From GCA-003244245 sp052390115 (GTDB lineage: Bacteria > Actinomycetota > Actinomycetes > Mycobacteriales > Pseudonocardiaceae): a stretch of DNA of 64,000 bases. The DNA lies in the NCBI GenBank assembly GCA_052390115.1, contig JBQTHE010000019.1:5237-69236 (forward strand), written 5' to 3'. Both the position numbers and the translations under genes were made by a program. The notes beneath the pieces were generated by a model. It searched no databases. It had not been told where the DNA came from and worked only from the letters and a program-made list of their open reading frames with translations. Shown piece by piece: positions 24,569-33,418 of the stretch; the first letter of the stretch is position 1, and each line of letters opens with the position of its first letter.

Positions 24569-24838
24569 GAGTGGTTCCTCAACCTCCGCACCCAAGGCCG
24601 GCCACCGGCAGCATCGTCTCAGCCGGCTACTGCTTCACCCACAACGGGGCAAATGGATCAACGTTCGCGGACACTCTCGGCTGGTCGGTCAGCTGGCGGA
24701 CTGGCTGGCCACCACGGCGCAGACCACCGCAGTGGACTTCAACCGCCGCTTCGGCGGCAGCCCCACCCATCGGGGAGCCGTCTGGGCCCTGGAAAAAGTC
24801 GCCGAGCGGATCGGCGCGCTGCTCCACGGGGACCGACT

Positions 24839-25009
24839 ATGACCACCCGCGCCCCGGCGCCGCCGCCGCTGGATGACCAGCTGGAATCCCTGCTGCGCCG
24901 GATGCGGCTGCCGCACATCCGCCGGGTGGTCCCACGACACCCGTACTCGGCGCCTCGTCTCGGACTTGCGCGACTTCAGAAACTTGCCCGCCCCGCCGAT
25001 ATCTCCTGA
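24839..25009 (+). pseudogene. IstB-like (IS21) N-terminal fragment
   Basis: From ATG 24839 the frame reads DDQLESLLRRMRLPHIRR, the start of IstB-type transposition ATPases. It then loses similarity at once and stops at 56 residues (family ~260). A preceding open frame (about 24636-24842, ending ...ERIGALLHGDRL) overlaps its ATG in the ATGA manner of IS21 operons, but I could not assign it. The element is deleted beyond use. Confidence 0.5.
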
Positions 25010-25052
25010 TGGGCGGGCAACCAGCTGCCCCGGGTCGAAGGGGGGCGGCAGG

Positions 25053-25727
25053 GTGGTCTGTTGGGGGCGCTGGATCACGAAAGACGGGCGGCACATCTGT
25101 ATTGAGGACAAGTCGAGTAAACCCGTCGTGATCGTCGCCGCAATACTCATCCTCGGAGCGCTCGGCAGCGGCGCCGTCGTCACCGCAGGCGGAGCCGTAG
25201 CAGCCGGCTCAACCGCCCAGTCAGTAGCCAGCCAGAGCATCCAAACCAGAGTGACCAACAGTAGAAGCGCCGCACGCAGGGGGCAATCCACCGAGGCGTG
25301 GCGAGGCATGGGACTGCGAGTCATCACCAGAACTGCCAGCAGAGAGATCCGGCAGGAGCTGCAGTGCACAACGCACGCGTACGGTGAGGTCCGGGCGTTC
25401 CTCAACCGCACACCATGCCGCTCGATGCAGCGAACACAGACCGTGCTCTGCGACGAACGCGGCAACAACATCACGATGTCGACTGTCTGGGTACAGATGC
25501 CCAGCCCAGTCAGCGCGCAGCGGTTGAAACTACTGGTCGATCGGGACGGCAGCGGCAACGTGCTCCCCAGCGCGGGCTCCGGCGGTGTTCGGTTCACTGG
25601 TAAGCACTACGCGTCGCGGCGAACCGGATCGCTGATCGTCATCGCCGAAACAGCGTCAGCAGATCGACCAGCCACCGCAATGCTCGATGGAGTGGCAGAG
25701 GTCGCCGCAGAGTTCCCGCAGCCATGA
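25053..25727 (+). CDS. Single-pass membrane protein, unrecognised
   Basis: The GTG at 25053 with a G-rich ribosome site gives a 224-residue protein: WGRWITKDGRHICIEDKSSK at the N-terminus, a membrane helix (PVVIVAAILILGALGSGAVV), then an outer or inner domain with TASREIRQELQCTTHAYGEVRAFLNRTPCRSMQR, VWVQMPSP and a C-terminal helix MLDGVAEVAAEF. Two cysteines in the domain may pair. The GRWITKDGRHI start recurs in actinomycete hypothetical proteins, some on mobile elements. No function is assigned. Confidence 0.65.
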   Translation: MVCWGRWITKDGRHICIEDKSSKPVVIVAAILILGALGSGAVVTAGGAVAAGSTAQSVASQSIQTRVTNSRSAARRGQSTEAWRGMGLRVITRTASREIRQELQCTTHAYGEVRAFLNRTPCRSMQRTQTVLCDERGNNITMSTVWVQMPSPVSAQRLKLLVDRDGSGNVLPSAGSGGVRFTGKHYASRRTGSLIVIAETASADRPATAMLDGVAEVAAEFPQP

Positions 25728-26003
25728 GAACGTCCCGCTCGGCATGACTGCTCATAACGACATCAGGCCTTCGCCGCCGGCCCGAGCCGAAACATGCGTT
25801 TAATCCCTTGGACAGGATCGATCTGGGGCTGCAGCCAGTAGCCTTGGCGTTACGTCAGATCCTCCCTTCAAAGTGCCCGGCCTCACTCCTCCTTCGGGGC
25901 GAGTCCGGACCGCAGACGAGCTGATGGAGCCGGTAAGCCCTCTCGGCCCAGTACCCTGACCCTTCCCTCTAAGCCTGCTCACGGCCGGTGCGCCGGGTCG
26001 AGG

Positions 26004-26449
26004 ATCGTCCTCGGTTTGCTCGGTGCCCTGTTCTTGATCGGTGTGATCGGCGCCGCGGTCGGTGACACTCCGGCGCCCGTGGGAGAGTCCTCCGCGCTGA
26101 CCGATACTGAGCGGGCGACCCACCTACAGGAGATCGAGGAATGGCACGCCCGTTACGGCACCCCGGCACCGCTACCGCCGCCAGCCCCGGTGGAACCGGC
26201 CGGGCCGCTGACCAGCTTCGGTATGGCACGTTCGTTGTCGGTGAGGACATCGAGCCCGGGACGTACAAGACGAGTTGGCCGGACAGCAGTGGGATCGGGC
26301 CCTGCTACTGGGCAAGACGCCGGGACACCAGCGGAGACTTCAAGGCGATCATCACCAACGGTAATACCGAGGGCCCGGCCACGGTGACGATCAGCGGGAA
26401 CGACGGCGCGTTCGAAAGCAGCCGCTGCGGCACGTGGCAGAAATGCTGA
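26004..26449 (+). pseudogene. Frameshifted surface protein (GEDIEPGTYKT-type domain)
   Basis: The first frame encodes a membrane segment (GLLGALFLIGVIGAAVG) and a Thr/Pro linker up to about base 26215. The matching C-terminal domain, GTFVVGEDIEPGTYKTSWP...CYWARRRDTSGDFKAI...CGTWQK, lies in another frame up to 26449. This is a common small domain of actinomycete cell-surface and lipoproteins. No start codon is seen in frame before the membrane segment. An indel near 26215-26225 plus loss of the 5' end makes it a pseudogene. Confidence 0.6.
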
Positions 26450-26779
26450 TCCAGGGATGCCGAGCTACGGTCATGAGCAGCTGCTGCATGGCACGATGCC
26501 CCGGCGGTTGAGGGCTCGTCGCTCGGCCGCTCGTGGTTGCAATGTGGTTGGCGGTCACCTCCATCGGTCGTGCAGCGGCCACGGCGTGCACGATGGCGAC
26601 CTCGTCTGCTTCGCCGGCTGCTACATCAGTCCCTGACGAACCTGGGGCACGTCACCTCGGAAGGTGCACACCGGACAAAGTGTCCTCGCCTTCCGCATCT
26701 ACCTCGTCCACTGCGTCACCCTCGGCCTGTGCGAGCGCCTCAAGAGCTGCAGCGAGGTCACCGATCAGCACAGCGGCCA
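26450..26779. other. Non-coding stretch in decayed element
   Basis: This 330-base stretch shows no convincing gene. It may be the eroded 5' part of the integrase that follows, since a few fragments (for example TGQSVLAFRIYL) are protein-like, but no frame is maintained. Confidence 0.4.
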
Positions 26780-27041
26780 GCGCCGCCAGCCCATTATGCG
26801 CTCAAACCCAAGGCCATGCACAGGTACTCCGAGATCATCACGAAGGAACTCGTACCAGCACTGGGTGCGCTGCCGCTGGAGCAGTTGGGCCACGACCACA
26901 TGGCTGCCTTCATCGCCGGGCTGGAGGAAGCGGGCCGCAGCGCCCCGACGATCCGCTATCCACGCCGTGTTGTCCTCAGCGCTGTCGGACGCGGTGAAGC
27001 GGCGGCGCCTCACCCACAATGTCACGACCCTCAGGGCATGA
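26780..27041 (+). pseudogene. Tyrosine recombinase (integrase) remnant
   Basis: A core-binding domain is recognisable in one frame: YSEIITKELVPALGALPLEQLGHDHMAAFIAGLEEAGRSAPTI. Then, shifted at about base 26957, IHAVLSSALSDAVKRRRLTHNV continues the same domain in a second frame before a stop at 27041. The catalytic R-H-R-Y domain is missing. This would be the integrase of the tRNA-Thr-associated element. Confidence 0.65.
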
Positions 27042-27109
27042 GAGTGCGTCCCGCACCGCGTTCGTCCGCTGCGCCGATCCGCCCACGAACGGCTCGGCGA
27101 GAGCGTTGC

Positions 27110-27643
27110 TCACGCGGTGCCGTCGTATCCCAAGAGCAGGGTCTTCCGGAGCGACCAGGTCGTTCCGTCAAAGGCGAATAGCGCAGCGTGCTCGATTCGC
27201 ACGGTGAGGGGCAGCTGTGCCGCAACGTCGGCCGCCACCTTGGCCGCCTGTTCTGGCTGAGTTCCGTGCGTGATTGTCAAGTGCGGCGTTGGGTCCATGA
27301 TCGTCCCCCCGTATGGCGGTGCCTCGGGCCAGCGTAGGACCAAGTCCTCGGTAAGCCGGCGGAAGGGGCCCTCAGGTTCGGGAGCGAGATAGAGGACGTC
27401 GGGGAAGGTGCCGCAGCCGGTGAACGTCACGCTGAAGGAGAGGTGTCCGGCAACTAGGTGGACAAGTTCGTCGAGAACGTCGCTGGTCAGGTGCTCCTGG
27501 TCCAGGAACGGGTAGATCAGCGTCACGTGCGCCGGAACGCCGACGGCGGCAGCGGGGTCGAGCTGCGCCCGCCAGTGGCCTACCAACGGCTCCGCCGCTG
27601 GGATCGGCACGATAACCGCAGTCTGACCTCGGGTGAATACCAT
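27110..27643 (-). CDS. 2H phosphoesterase superfamily (2'-5' RNA ligase-like) protein
   Basis: The ATG at 27643 gives 177 residues. The two H-x-T/S motifs of the 2H family are HVTLIYPF (near residue 40) and HLTITHG (near residue 122), separated by ~80 residues as expected. FSVTFTGCGTFPDVLYLAPEPEGPFRRLTEDL is the usual inter-motif segment. It probably opens 2',3'-cyclic or 2'-5' phosphodiesters; the substrate is unknown. A much longer reading to 28924 runs antisense through the VOC gene and is rejected. Confidence 0.88.
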   Translation of the reverse strand: MVFTRGQTAVIVPIPAAEPLVGHWRAQLDPAAAVGVPAHVTLIYPFLDQEHLTSDVLDELVHLVAGHLSFSVTFTGCGTFPDVLYLAPEPEGPFRRLTEDLVLRWPEAPPYGGTIMDPTPHLTITHGTQPEQAAKVAADVAAQLPLTVRIEHAALFAFDGTTWSLRKTLLLGYDGTA

Positions 27644-27919
27644 GAACTGCACCTTGCCAGTGGCCGGGGACCTTCGATATCCACTACCCCGATCCGGCGC
27701 AGGCACGAATCGGAGCATCAGGCGCCGAGTACGATCCAGCCCTCCGCGATGCCTCTGGCGACACTGTCGCCCCTGGATAGCGGTCCGAGAAACCGCCCTG
27801 GGCTGGTCGCGGCCGGTCACGGTGAGGTGCTCGCCTCGGGCGGCACGCTCCACCGCGCTTCGAGTTACCAGTTGCTTCGCGCTGCGGAAAGTGTCGTATG
27901 CCGCCGCTAACCTCCAGCC

Positions 27920-28300
27920 ATGATTGATCACATCGGTGTTCAGGTGGCCGACGTCGAGGCGTCGCTCGCTTTCTACCTCCGTACCTTCGCTCCGATCGGG
28001 ATGCGCGAGATGATGCGCTTCCCGCACGGCGATGCCTTCGTCGTCGGCCTGTCGGGCCTCGATGGCATCCCGGACTTCTGGCTCAGTCCAGCCACCGGCG
28101 CCGAGGGCCGGGAACTGCACCTGGCCTTCCGCGCTGCCGACCGCCATGCCGTCGACGCGGTCCACGACGCCGCTGTGACGACGGGCGCAGAGGTTCTGCA
28201 CGCCCCGCGTGAGTGGCCCGAGTACCACCCGGGCTACTACGGCGTGTTCCTGCGCGACCTCGATGGCCACAACGTGGAGGCCGTGTACCACGGGGACTGA
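27920..28300 (+). CDS. VOC-family (glyoxalase-like) protein
   Basis: A 126-residue protein. MIDHIGVQVADVEASLAFYLRTFAPIG and GYYGVFLRDLDGHNVEAVYHG are the two betaalphabetabetabeta units of the VOC fold with metal-ligand positions His4 and Glu near the end. Single-domain members act as dimers on glyoxals, catechols or antibiotics; nothing here identifies the substrate. It diverges from the 2H phosphoesterase. Confidence 0.9.
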   Translation: MIDHIGVQVADVEASLAFYLRTFAPIGMREMMRFPHGDAFVVGLSGLDGIPDFWLSPATGAEGRELHLAFRAADRHAVDAVHDAAVTTGAEVLHAPREWPEYHPGYYGVFLRDLDGHNVEAVYHGD

Positions 28301-28672
28301 CGCGACTTGGTTGTCCACAACACGCGGCGTCTCGGGCACCTCGCAGGACGATCCCCGTGGGTGCTGCCCGTGGCGGTGGTGTCGGGCGGCAGGCAGCCCC
28401 GGTGCTCTCCCCTGTCGATCGACACGCGGGTTGGTCAACGGCCCATCCCGTCCGGTGCCCGGATCCTCGACGTGGAGGCGGCGTCGCCGCCAGGCCGTTC
28501 TAGGAGGTGCTCGGCGAAACTGACCGTGGTCGGCACTGACGTGCTGCCTCAGGTGCGGGCAGCTCGCGGCCCGCACCGTCCGCCCAGCCCGCTCGCCGAC
28601 CCCGTAAAGCGAGCCAATTGGGTGCGGTTCGGTGAGAATCGCACAGACCCGTCGGAGGCAACTCGCGGAGGC
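28301..28672. other. Intergenic region, nothing recognised
   Basis: This 372-base stretch lies between the VOC and HAD genes. Open frames exist on both strands, but they have no family features and no ribosome sites. No hairpin of terminator strength was seen. Confidence 0.5.
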
Positions 28673-29350
28673 ATGATGGCCGGGGACGTGGTGCACGCGG
28701 TGGTCTTCGACCTCGACGGCGTGCTCGTGGATTCGGAGCAGTTGTGGGACTTCGTTCGTCGCGGTATCGCCGCCGAAGCCGGTCGGCCCTGGCCCACGGA
28801 GGCGACCCGAGCGATGCAGGGCATGAGCACGGCGGAGTGGTCGGCGTACCTGATTGATGCGGTGGGCGTACCCGCCGAGCCGGACGAGGTGGCGGCCACC
28901 GTCATCGACCGGATGGCCGCTCACTACGACGCGCGGCTACCACTGCTCCCGGGTGCGGTCGAGGTCGTCGAGCGACTGGGACGCCGCTGGCCCCTGGGAC
29001 TCGCGTCGTCCTCACCACGGCGGCTGATTGACACGGTGCTGGAGTCCGCTGGGTTAGCACAGCGGTTTCAGGTCAACATCTCCACGGAGGAGGTGGAAGC
29101 TGGAAAGCCGTCGCCTGCGGTGTATCAGACCGTGGTGCAGCAGCTCGGCCTTGACCCTGTGCAGGCGGTAGCGATCGAGGACTCAAGCAACGGGCTTCGA
29201 TCGGCCGCGACAGCCGGACTGGGAGTGCTCGCCGTGCCCAATGCAGCCTTTCCGCCATCCGAGGATGCACTTGCGCTCGCCGACGTCGTCGTGGACTCCC
29301 TCGACGAGATCACCCTGGAGTTGGTGGCGTCGATGGGCCACCGAGGCTAG
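28673..29350 (+). CDS. HAD-superfamily hydrolase (phosphoglycolate/beta-PGM-like)
   Basis: The start is at 28673 (or ATG 28676), with GGAG upstream; 225 residues. HAD motifs in order: VVFDLDGVLVDSE (I, nucleophile Asp and acid Asp), LASSSP (II), GKPSP (III, Lys) and AIEDSSNG (IV). The cap between I and II is helical, as in subfamily IA, close to beta-phosphoglucomutase and phosphoglycolate phosphatase. It would dephosphorylate or isomerise a sugar phosphate; the substrate is unknown. Confidence 0.9.
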   Translation: MMAGDVVHAVVFDLDGVLVDSEQLWDFVRRGIAAEAGRPWPTEATRAMQGMSTAEWSAYLIDAVGVPAEPDEVAATVIDRMAAHYDARLPLLPGAVEVVERLGRRWPLGLASSSPRRLIDTVLESAGLAQRFQVNISTEEVEAGKPSPAVYQTVVQQLGLDPVQAVAIEDSSNGLRSAATAGLGVLAVPNAAFPPSEDALALADVVVDSLDEITLELVASMGHRG

Positions 29351-29499
29351 CGACCACCCGCGAACGCCGTAATGCGCCATCAGCGCCGAGGCGGTGGGTG
29401 TCGGGTAAAAGGCGTCGCCGCGTTCGTCAAGAACATACTGTCGATCTGGCCCAAGTCAGGCGGAGCACGCTGGATATAGGCGTACACCCCATCGGCGAG

Positions 29500-29527
29500 C
29501 TCCCCGATTCACGCGGCAGTCGGGGAG
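29500..29527. terminator. Hairpin between HAD and tRNA-Thr genes
   Basis: A perfect 8-bp stem (CTCCCCGA / TCGGGGAG) with a 12-base loop lies between two convergent transcription units (HAD ends at 29350, tRNA-Thr at 29616 on the minus strand). It could end either. There is no T-run. Confidence 0.45.
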
Positions 29528-29615
29528 ATATCGGTCCAGTGGGAAGCACTCATGGGCCGATCGTGCCCTGGGGTTGTCCCAGCTCTCATCCTGGGGGCGT
29601 TTCCCAGGTGAGAGG

Positions 29616-29692
29616 TGGAGCCGCCTCGGGGAATCGAACCCCGGACCTGCTCATTACGAGTGAGCCGCTCTGTCCGACTGAGCTAAGGCGGC
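29616..29692 (-). tRNA. tRNA-Thr (CGT)
   Basis: The minus strand folds as a full cloverleaf: acceptor GCCGCCT/AGGCGGC, D-arm GCTC...GAGC, anticodon stem GCTCA/TGAGC with loop CTCGTAA (anticodon CGT, reading ACG), T-arm CGGGG-TTCGATT-CCCCG, discriminator T and encoded CCA. It lies between holB and the HAD gene and is the likely attachment site of the decayed element at 23.8-29.6 kb. Confidence 0.95.
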
Positions 29693-29921
29693 GACGCTAG
29701 TCAGCGCAGCTCAGCCTAACAATCGTGGCAGCGAACACTCGGCCGGGTCTAGTCGCGTCCTGTGGATCATGGGACGGTGTGGGGCGACCCGATCTTGGGC
29801 GCTCTCAGCACACCGAGTTTCGACAATGACGACGGCGCAGTGGGTCGTCCCGGGTGGCCTGACGCTGAGTTCGGCTGGCGGTGCCCTCGCTGTGCGCGAC
29901 GGGGCGCTGCCGCGCGTGGGC

Positions 29922-29985
29922 GCCGTGAACGCGACGGGGCCGACCTGCGACCGGAGGAGAATGTCGCCGGTGTCGAGTTCACGGC
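29922..29985. repeat. GAACTCGAC-type hairpin (copy 4, in element B)
   Basis: The left arm GCCGTGAACGCGACGGGGC pairs with GTCGCCGGTGTCGAGTTCACGGC-like sequence on the right with a few mismatches. The arm ends match hairpins 1 and 2. Confidence 0.65.
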
Positions 29986-30020
29986 CCACCGCCTGGGGGG
30001 CAGATCCTGGCTGCGCGCAG

Positions 30021-30082
30021 TTCCGAACTCGACAGCAGAGCTGTTCGATCAAGCTCTGACAACGCTGCGGTCGAGTTCGGGA
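30021..30082. repeat. GAACTCGAC-type hairpin (copy 5, in element B)
   Basis: The arms TTCCGAACTCGACAGCAG and CGCTGCGGTCGAGTTCGGGA pair imperfectly around GCTCTGACAA. It matches the core of element A and the 40347 hairpin. Confidence 0.7.
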
Positions 30083-30122
30083 GGAGTAGCGCTGCTGGCG
30101 GGAAGATCCACGGGACACGCCC

Positions 30123-31307
30123 CTATTCGCTGGCCAACGCGCTGGTCAGCGCCTCGATGGCGATCCGCGGCTTGACGTTGAGCTCCAGCGCCTCGCGACA
30201 GCCGAGCACCGCTTCCAGTTTGCGGAGCAACGCCTCGGCAGACATCCGCCCGGCGACGGTGGTGACGTCGGAGAGGCGGTCCGGGTGGGTCAGTGCCACC
30301 GGGGCGCCCCAGGCGGTCACCAGAGCGTCGCGGTAGAAGCCGGCCAGGTCGACCAGCGCGCGGTCCAGCGCATCGCGCTGGGTGCGGGTGGCCCGGGACT
30401 TCTGCCTGCGCTCCAGGTCGCGGATGGCGCCCTTGGCGCCACGGGTGGCCGCCGCCGCACCCTTGCCGGTTCCGCCGGCCCCCAGAGCCGTCTCCAGTTC
30501 CTCGGTCTCGACCGCATCCCGGGTGGCGGTCAGGCCGCCGGCCTCCGATTCGGCCGCCCCGACCAGCTCATCGGCCAGAGTGAACACGTCAGCCGGGCAG
30601 CGCAGCGCCGTCGGCACCCGCAGCACCGCCTCCCGGCGCGCCCGGGCATCGGGATCGGTGGCCAGCCGGCGGGCCCGGCCGACGTGGCCGCCGCACACCG
30701 AGGCGGCCCATTGCGCGGTGCCGGCGTCCACCCCGTCCCGCCCTACCAGCACCTCGGTGACCGCCGTAGCGGGCGGGGTCCGCAACCCGACCGGCCGGCA
30801 GCGCGAGCGCAACGTCACCGCGATGTCGTCGGGGTGGTCCGATGGTGCGCAGAGCAGGAACACGGTGTGCGGCGGGGGCTCCTCCACGGCCTTGAGCAGG
30901 GCGTTGGCGGCACCCTCGGTGAGCCGGTCGGCGTCCTCGATGAGCAGCACCTGCCACCGGCCGGCCGACGGCCGCCGGGACGCACCGGCGACCAGCGTGC
31001 GCATCTCGGCCACCGAGATGGACAGGCCTTCGGGTACCACCTCACGGACGTCGGCGTGGGTGCCGGCCAGCGTGGTCCGGCAGCCCTGGCAGACCCCGCA
31101 CCCCGGCCCGTTTTCCGGATCGGTGCACTGCAGCGCGGCGGCGAAGGCCCGCGCCGCGACCGACCGACCGCTGCCGGGGGGGCCGGTGAACAGCCAGGCG
31201 TGGGTCATCGCAGCAGCCGGCCCGGTGCCGTCAGAGCCGATCGCCGCCGCCTCCCGCAGCGTGGCGACCGCGGGATCCTGGCCGATCACCCCAGCCCACA
31301 CCTTCAT
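30123..31307 (-). CDS. holB: DNA polymerase III subunit delta'
   Basis: A 394-residue AAA+ clamp-loader subunit. HAWLFTGPPGSGRSVAARAFAAALQC is a P-loop, followed by a four-Cys zinc module in CGVCQGCRTTLAGTHAD, then WQVLLIEDADRLTEGAANALLKAVEEPPPHTVFLL (Walker B/sensor region) and RSRC. These are standard delta'/tau-family features. It loads the beta clamp at the replication fork. It overlaps the upstream MFS gene by 4 bases, a pairing seen in many actinomycetes near topA. Its stop codon touches the end of MITE-like element B. Confidence 0.93.
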   Translation of the reverse strand: MKVWAGVIGQDPAVATLREAAAIGSDGTGPAAAMTHAWLFTGPPGSGRSVAARAFAAALQCTDPENGPGCGVCQGCRTTLAGTHADVREVVPEGLSISVAEMRTLVAGASRRPSAGRWQVLLIEDADRLTEGAANALLKAVEEPPPHTVFLLCAPSDHPDDIAVTLRSRCRPVGLRTPPATAVTEVLVGRDGVDAGTAQWAASVCGGHVGRARRLATDPDARARREAVLRVPTALRCPADVFTLADELVGAAESEAGGLTATRDAVETEELETALGAGGTGKGAAAATRGAKGAIRDLERRQKSRATRTQRDALDRALVDLAGFYRDALVTAWGAPVALTHPDRLSDVTTVAGRMSAEALLRKLEAVLGCREALELNVKPRIAIEALTSALASE

Positions 31308-32707
31308 CCACGACCCCCGGGCGGGACCGACCGGGAACCCCTGCGCAGCGCGGCACGCAGATCGCCCAGCAGCGACCCGTCGAGCCGGTCGTCCATCTGG
31401 CGATGCGCGATCAAGCCGACCGTGGCCGCCAGTAACCCGGCGAACAGCAGCACCGGGCGGGTGCCGTCGATGGTCACCGGCTCGCTGAACACGATGATGG
31501 TGCGTTGCTGGACCAGCCCGACCGCCAACGGGACCAGGGCCATCGAGGCGAGCAGGTCGAGCCGGACGAGCGACTGGACGAACGCGATGGTGCGCCCCCG
31601 CATCTCATCGGCAACCTGCGCGCCGATGATGGTCAGACCGGTTAGGAATGCGATCCCTGCGGCGCAGCCCACCAGAACAACGGCGGCCAGCGCCGCAACC
31701 AGATGCGGCGCCACCGCGACCGCGACCAGTGCCAACCCGGCCCCGATGATCGCGAGCCCGAACAACCGGCGGTGCCGGATCCGGCGAGCAGCCATGGGGG
31801 CCAGAGCCATGCCCAGACCCAGACCGACGAACAGCGACGCGAACAGCAGCCCGTAGGCGGCATCTCCACCGCCCAAGCTGGTGGAGTAGAGCTTCGCGCA
31901 GGCGATGACGGCGCCACCCGCGGCGAAGGCGCCGATGATCCCGGTGACCAGGCCGCGGACCAGGGGCGTGCCACCGACGAAGGCCACGCCTTCACGCAAC
32001 ATCGCGAACAGGCCAGGTTGGCCGCCAGGCCGGATCCCGACCCGGCCGGAGATCTCCGGGATCCGGGTTCCGACCACGAGCGCGCAGAGTGCGTAGGCGA
32101 TGCCGTTGATGGTCAGCGCCAGATTGGCCGCACCTTGCGCCCCGGGGAACAGCTCGATCACCGGGCCGAGCTTGGACAGCAGGGTGAACACCCCGGAGGC
32201 GACCAGCACAGCCACCCCGTACGTCATGATCAACGCGAGTTGGTTAGCGGTCTCCACCTGGTCGGGGCGGCGCAGCAGATTGGGGATCGAGGCGTCCTTG
32301 GCCGGGATCCAGAACATCGCGCAGACCTCGATGAGGAAGGTCGCCACGAACAGCCAGGCCAGCTCGCCGACCAGCGGTATGGACAGGAACAGCCCGGCCC
32401 GCAGCACATCGCAGACCACCATCACGTACCGGCGGTCCAGCTTGTCGGCAAGAGCCCCGGCCAGCGGGCCGAGCACCATCGCAGGCAGCAGCTTGGTGGC
32501 GACCACACCCCCGAGCGCGAAGCTCTGCGCCTGGTAGCCGGTGGTGAGCTGGGTGGCCAGCGCGGTCAATGCCAGCAGGGACAGCCACTCCGCGGTCGCG
32601 GTGAGCGCCGTGACCCCCCACAACCGGCGGAAGGCGGGAATTGCCAGCACACCGCGCACCCGGCCCGCAGTGGACCCCGCCAGGTGGTGCTCAGCCGGAG
32701 GATCCAT
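31304..32707 (-). CDS. MFS transporter (MFS_3-like)
   Basis: A 467-residue protein with about twelve membrane helices. FRRLWGVTALTATAEWLSLLALTAL at the start, the LADKLDRRYVMVVCDVLRAGLF loop (D-x-x-D-R-R) and FWIPAKDASIPNLL are typical of the MFS_3/macrolide-efflux-like branch. It is translationally coupled to holB. Conserved linkage with replication genes suggests a housekeeping role; the substrate is unknown. Confidence 0.88.
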   Translation of the reverse strand: MDPPAEHHLAGSTAGRVRGVLAIPAFRRLWGVTALTATAEWLSLLALTALATQLTTGYQAQSFALGGVVATKLLPAMVLGPLAGALADKLDRRYVMVVCDVLRAGLFLSIPLVGELAWLFVATFLIEVCAMFWIPAKDASIPNLLRRPDQVETANQLALIMTYGVAVLVASGVFTLLSKLGPVIELFPGAQGAANLALTINGIAYALCALVVGTRIPEISGRVGIRPGGQPGLFAMLREGVAFVGGTPLVRGLVTGIIGAFAAGGAVIACAKLYSTSLGGGDAAYGLLFASLFVGLGLGMALAPMAARRIRHRRLFGLAIIGAGLALVAVAVAPHLVAALAAVVLVGCAAGIAFLTGLTIIGAQVADEMRGRTIAFVQSLVRLDLLASMALVPLAVGLVQQRTIIVFSEPVTIDGTRPVLLFAGLLAATVGLIAHRQMDDRLDGSLLGDLRAALRRGSRSVPPGGRG

Positions 32708-32851
32708 GCTGCTCCGCGTCCTTAGCCGTGATAATTCCGTATTGTCCCTTTCGGTGAGGATACGCCCGCGTCACCTCCGAATCGAGTCAACAGGTATGCC
32801 AGCCGCTGCGCGACCTGACGGCGGAAAACAGGGAGCCAGGATCTTCCCTCC

Positions 32852-33418
32852 TCAGGCCTTCAGCGGTGGCAGGTTACCGATGACGACCTCGGCGAGCGTC
32901 TTCGCCGGCCCGCAGGGCTCATTCCCACCCTGCCGCAGCGACGTGAAGCCGAGGATGAGCGTCTGCCTCTCGGCGGCCGCGACCCGGAAATAGCAGGTAC
33001 TGCCGTCCACGTTGTCCATGGTGCGGATGGCCGGATAACCCGCCAGCTGGGTCACCTCCAGAACCGGGAATGCCTCCCGCTTGGCGTACACGTTGTGCAG
33101 CACGTCGTTGCCGAGGTCAACGAAGATTCTGATCTCGCGGGTGCGCGCCCGGTCGCCCCACTCGCATCCGGGGGAACCGAGGACGTTCTTGGGGTGCCCA
33201 GGTTGGTCGATCCTGTTGGCCTCGAGTTGCGCCGCTGTCAAGAGCAGGCACGGCGCTATGCCGGCCAGGTTCTTGGGATTTCGCACCGGCGGGATCGGAC
33301 CGGCCGGTGCGCTGGCCGCCGATGCTGGTGTTGGGTCCGCGCCAGCGGGCTGGCCGTCCCCCGCCGAGCAGCCAGCCAGCACCGCGCTCAGCGCCAGGAC
33401 GGCCGAGACGACACGCAT
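32852..33418 (-). CDS. DUF3558 lipoprotein
   Basis: 188 residues from ATG 33418 (GTG one codon earlier is possible). The signal MRVVSAVLALSAVLAGC ends in a lipobox. DUF3558 features: DPCxLL-like IAPCLLLTAAQLEA, CEWGDR, and late STCYFRVAAAERQTLILGFTS with paired Cys. Such surface lipoproteins are abundant in Pseudonocardiaceae and mycobacteria; the role is unknown. Monocistronic. Confidence 0.88.
   Translation of the reverse strand: MRVVSAVLALSAVLAGCSAGDGQPAGADPTPASAASAPAGPIPPVRNPKNLAGIAPCLLLTAAQLEANRIDQPGHPKNVLGSPGCEWGDRARTREIRIFVDLGNDVLHNVYAKREAFPVLEVTQLAGYPAIRTMDNVDGSTCYFRVAAAERQTLILGFTSLRQGGNEPCGPAKTLAEVVIGNLPPLKA

Larger units (their letters stand above)
29749..30122. mobile_element. MITE-like element B
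   Basis: A ~370-bp non-coding element. The left end GTCGCGTCCTGTGGATC (29752-29768) is inverted at the right end as GATCCACGGGACACGCCCC (30104-30122). CTAG precedes it and CTAT follows. It carries two hairpins of the GAACTCRAC family (29922-29985 and 30021-30082). Ends, internal GGTGCTCTCAGC-like words and the second hairpin match element A at 20979. The right end abuts the holB stop codon exactly. Confidence 0.65.

Noticed and set aside
27644..28924. 5' extension of the 2H phosphoesterase to 604 codons
   Set aside because: The extension runs antisense through the VOC gene and has no family features; the ATG at 27643 fits the family.
30285..32725. Long plus-strand ORFs over holB and the MFS gene
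   Set aside because: Antisense shadows of well-supported genes.
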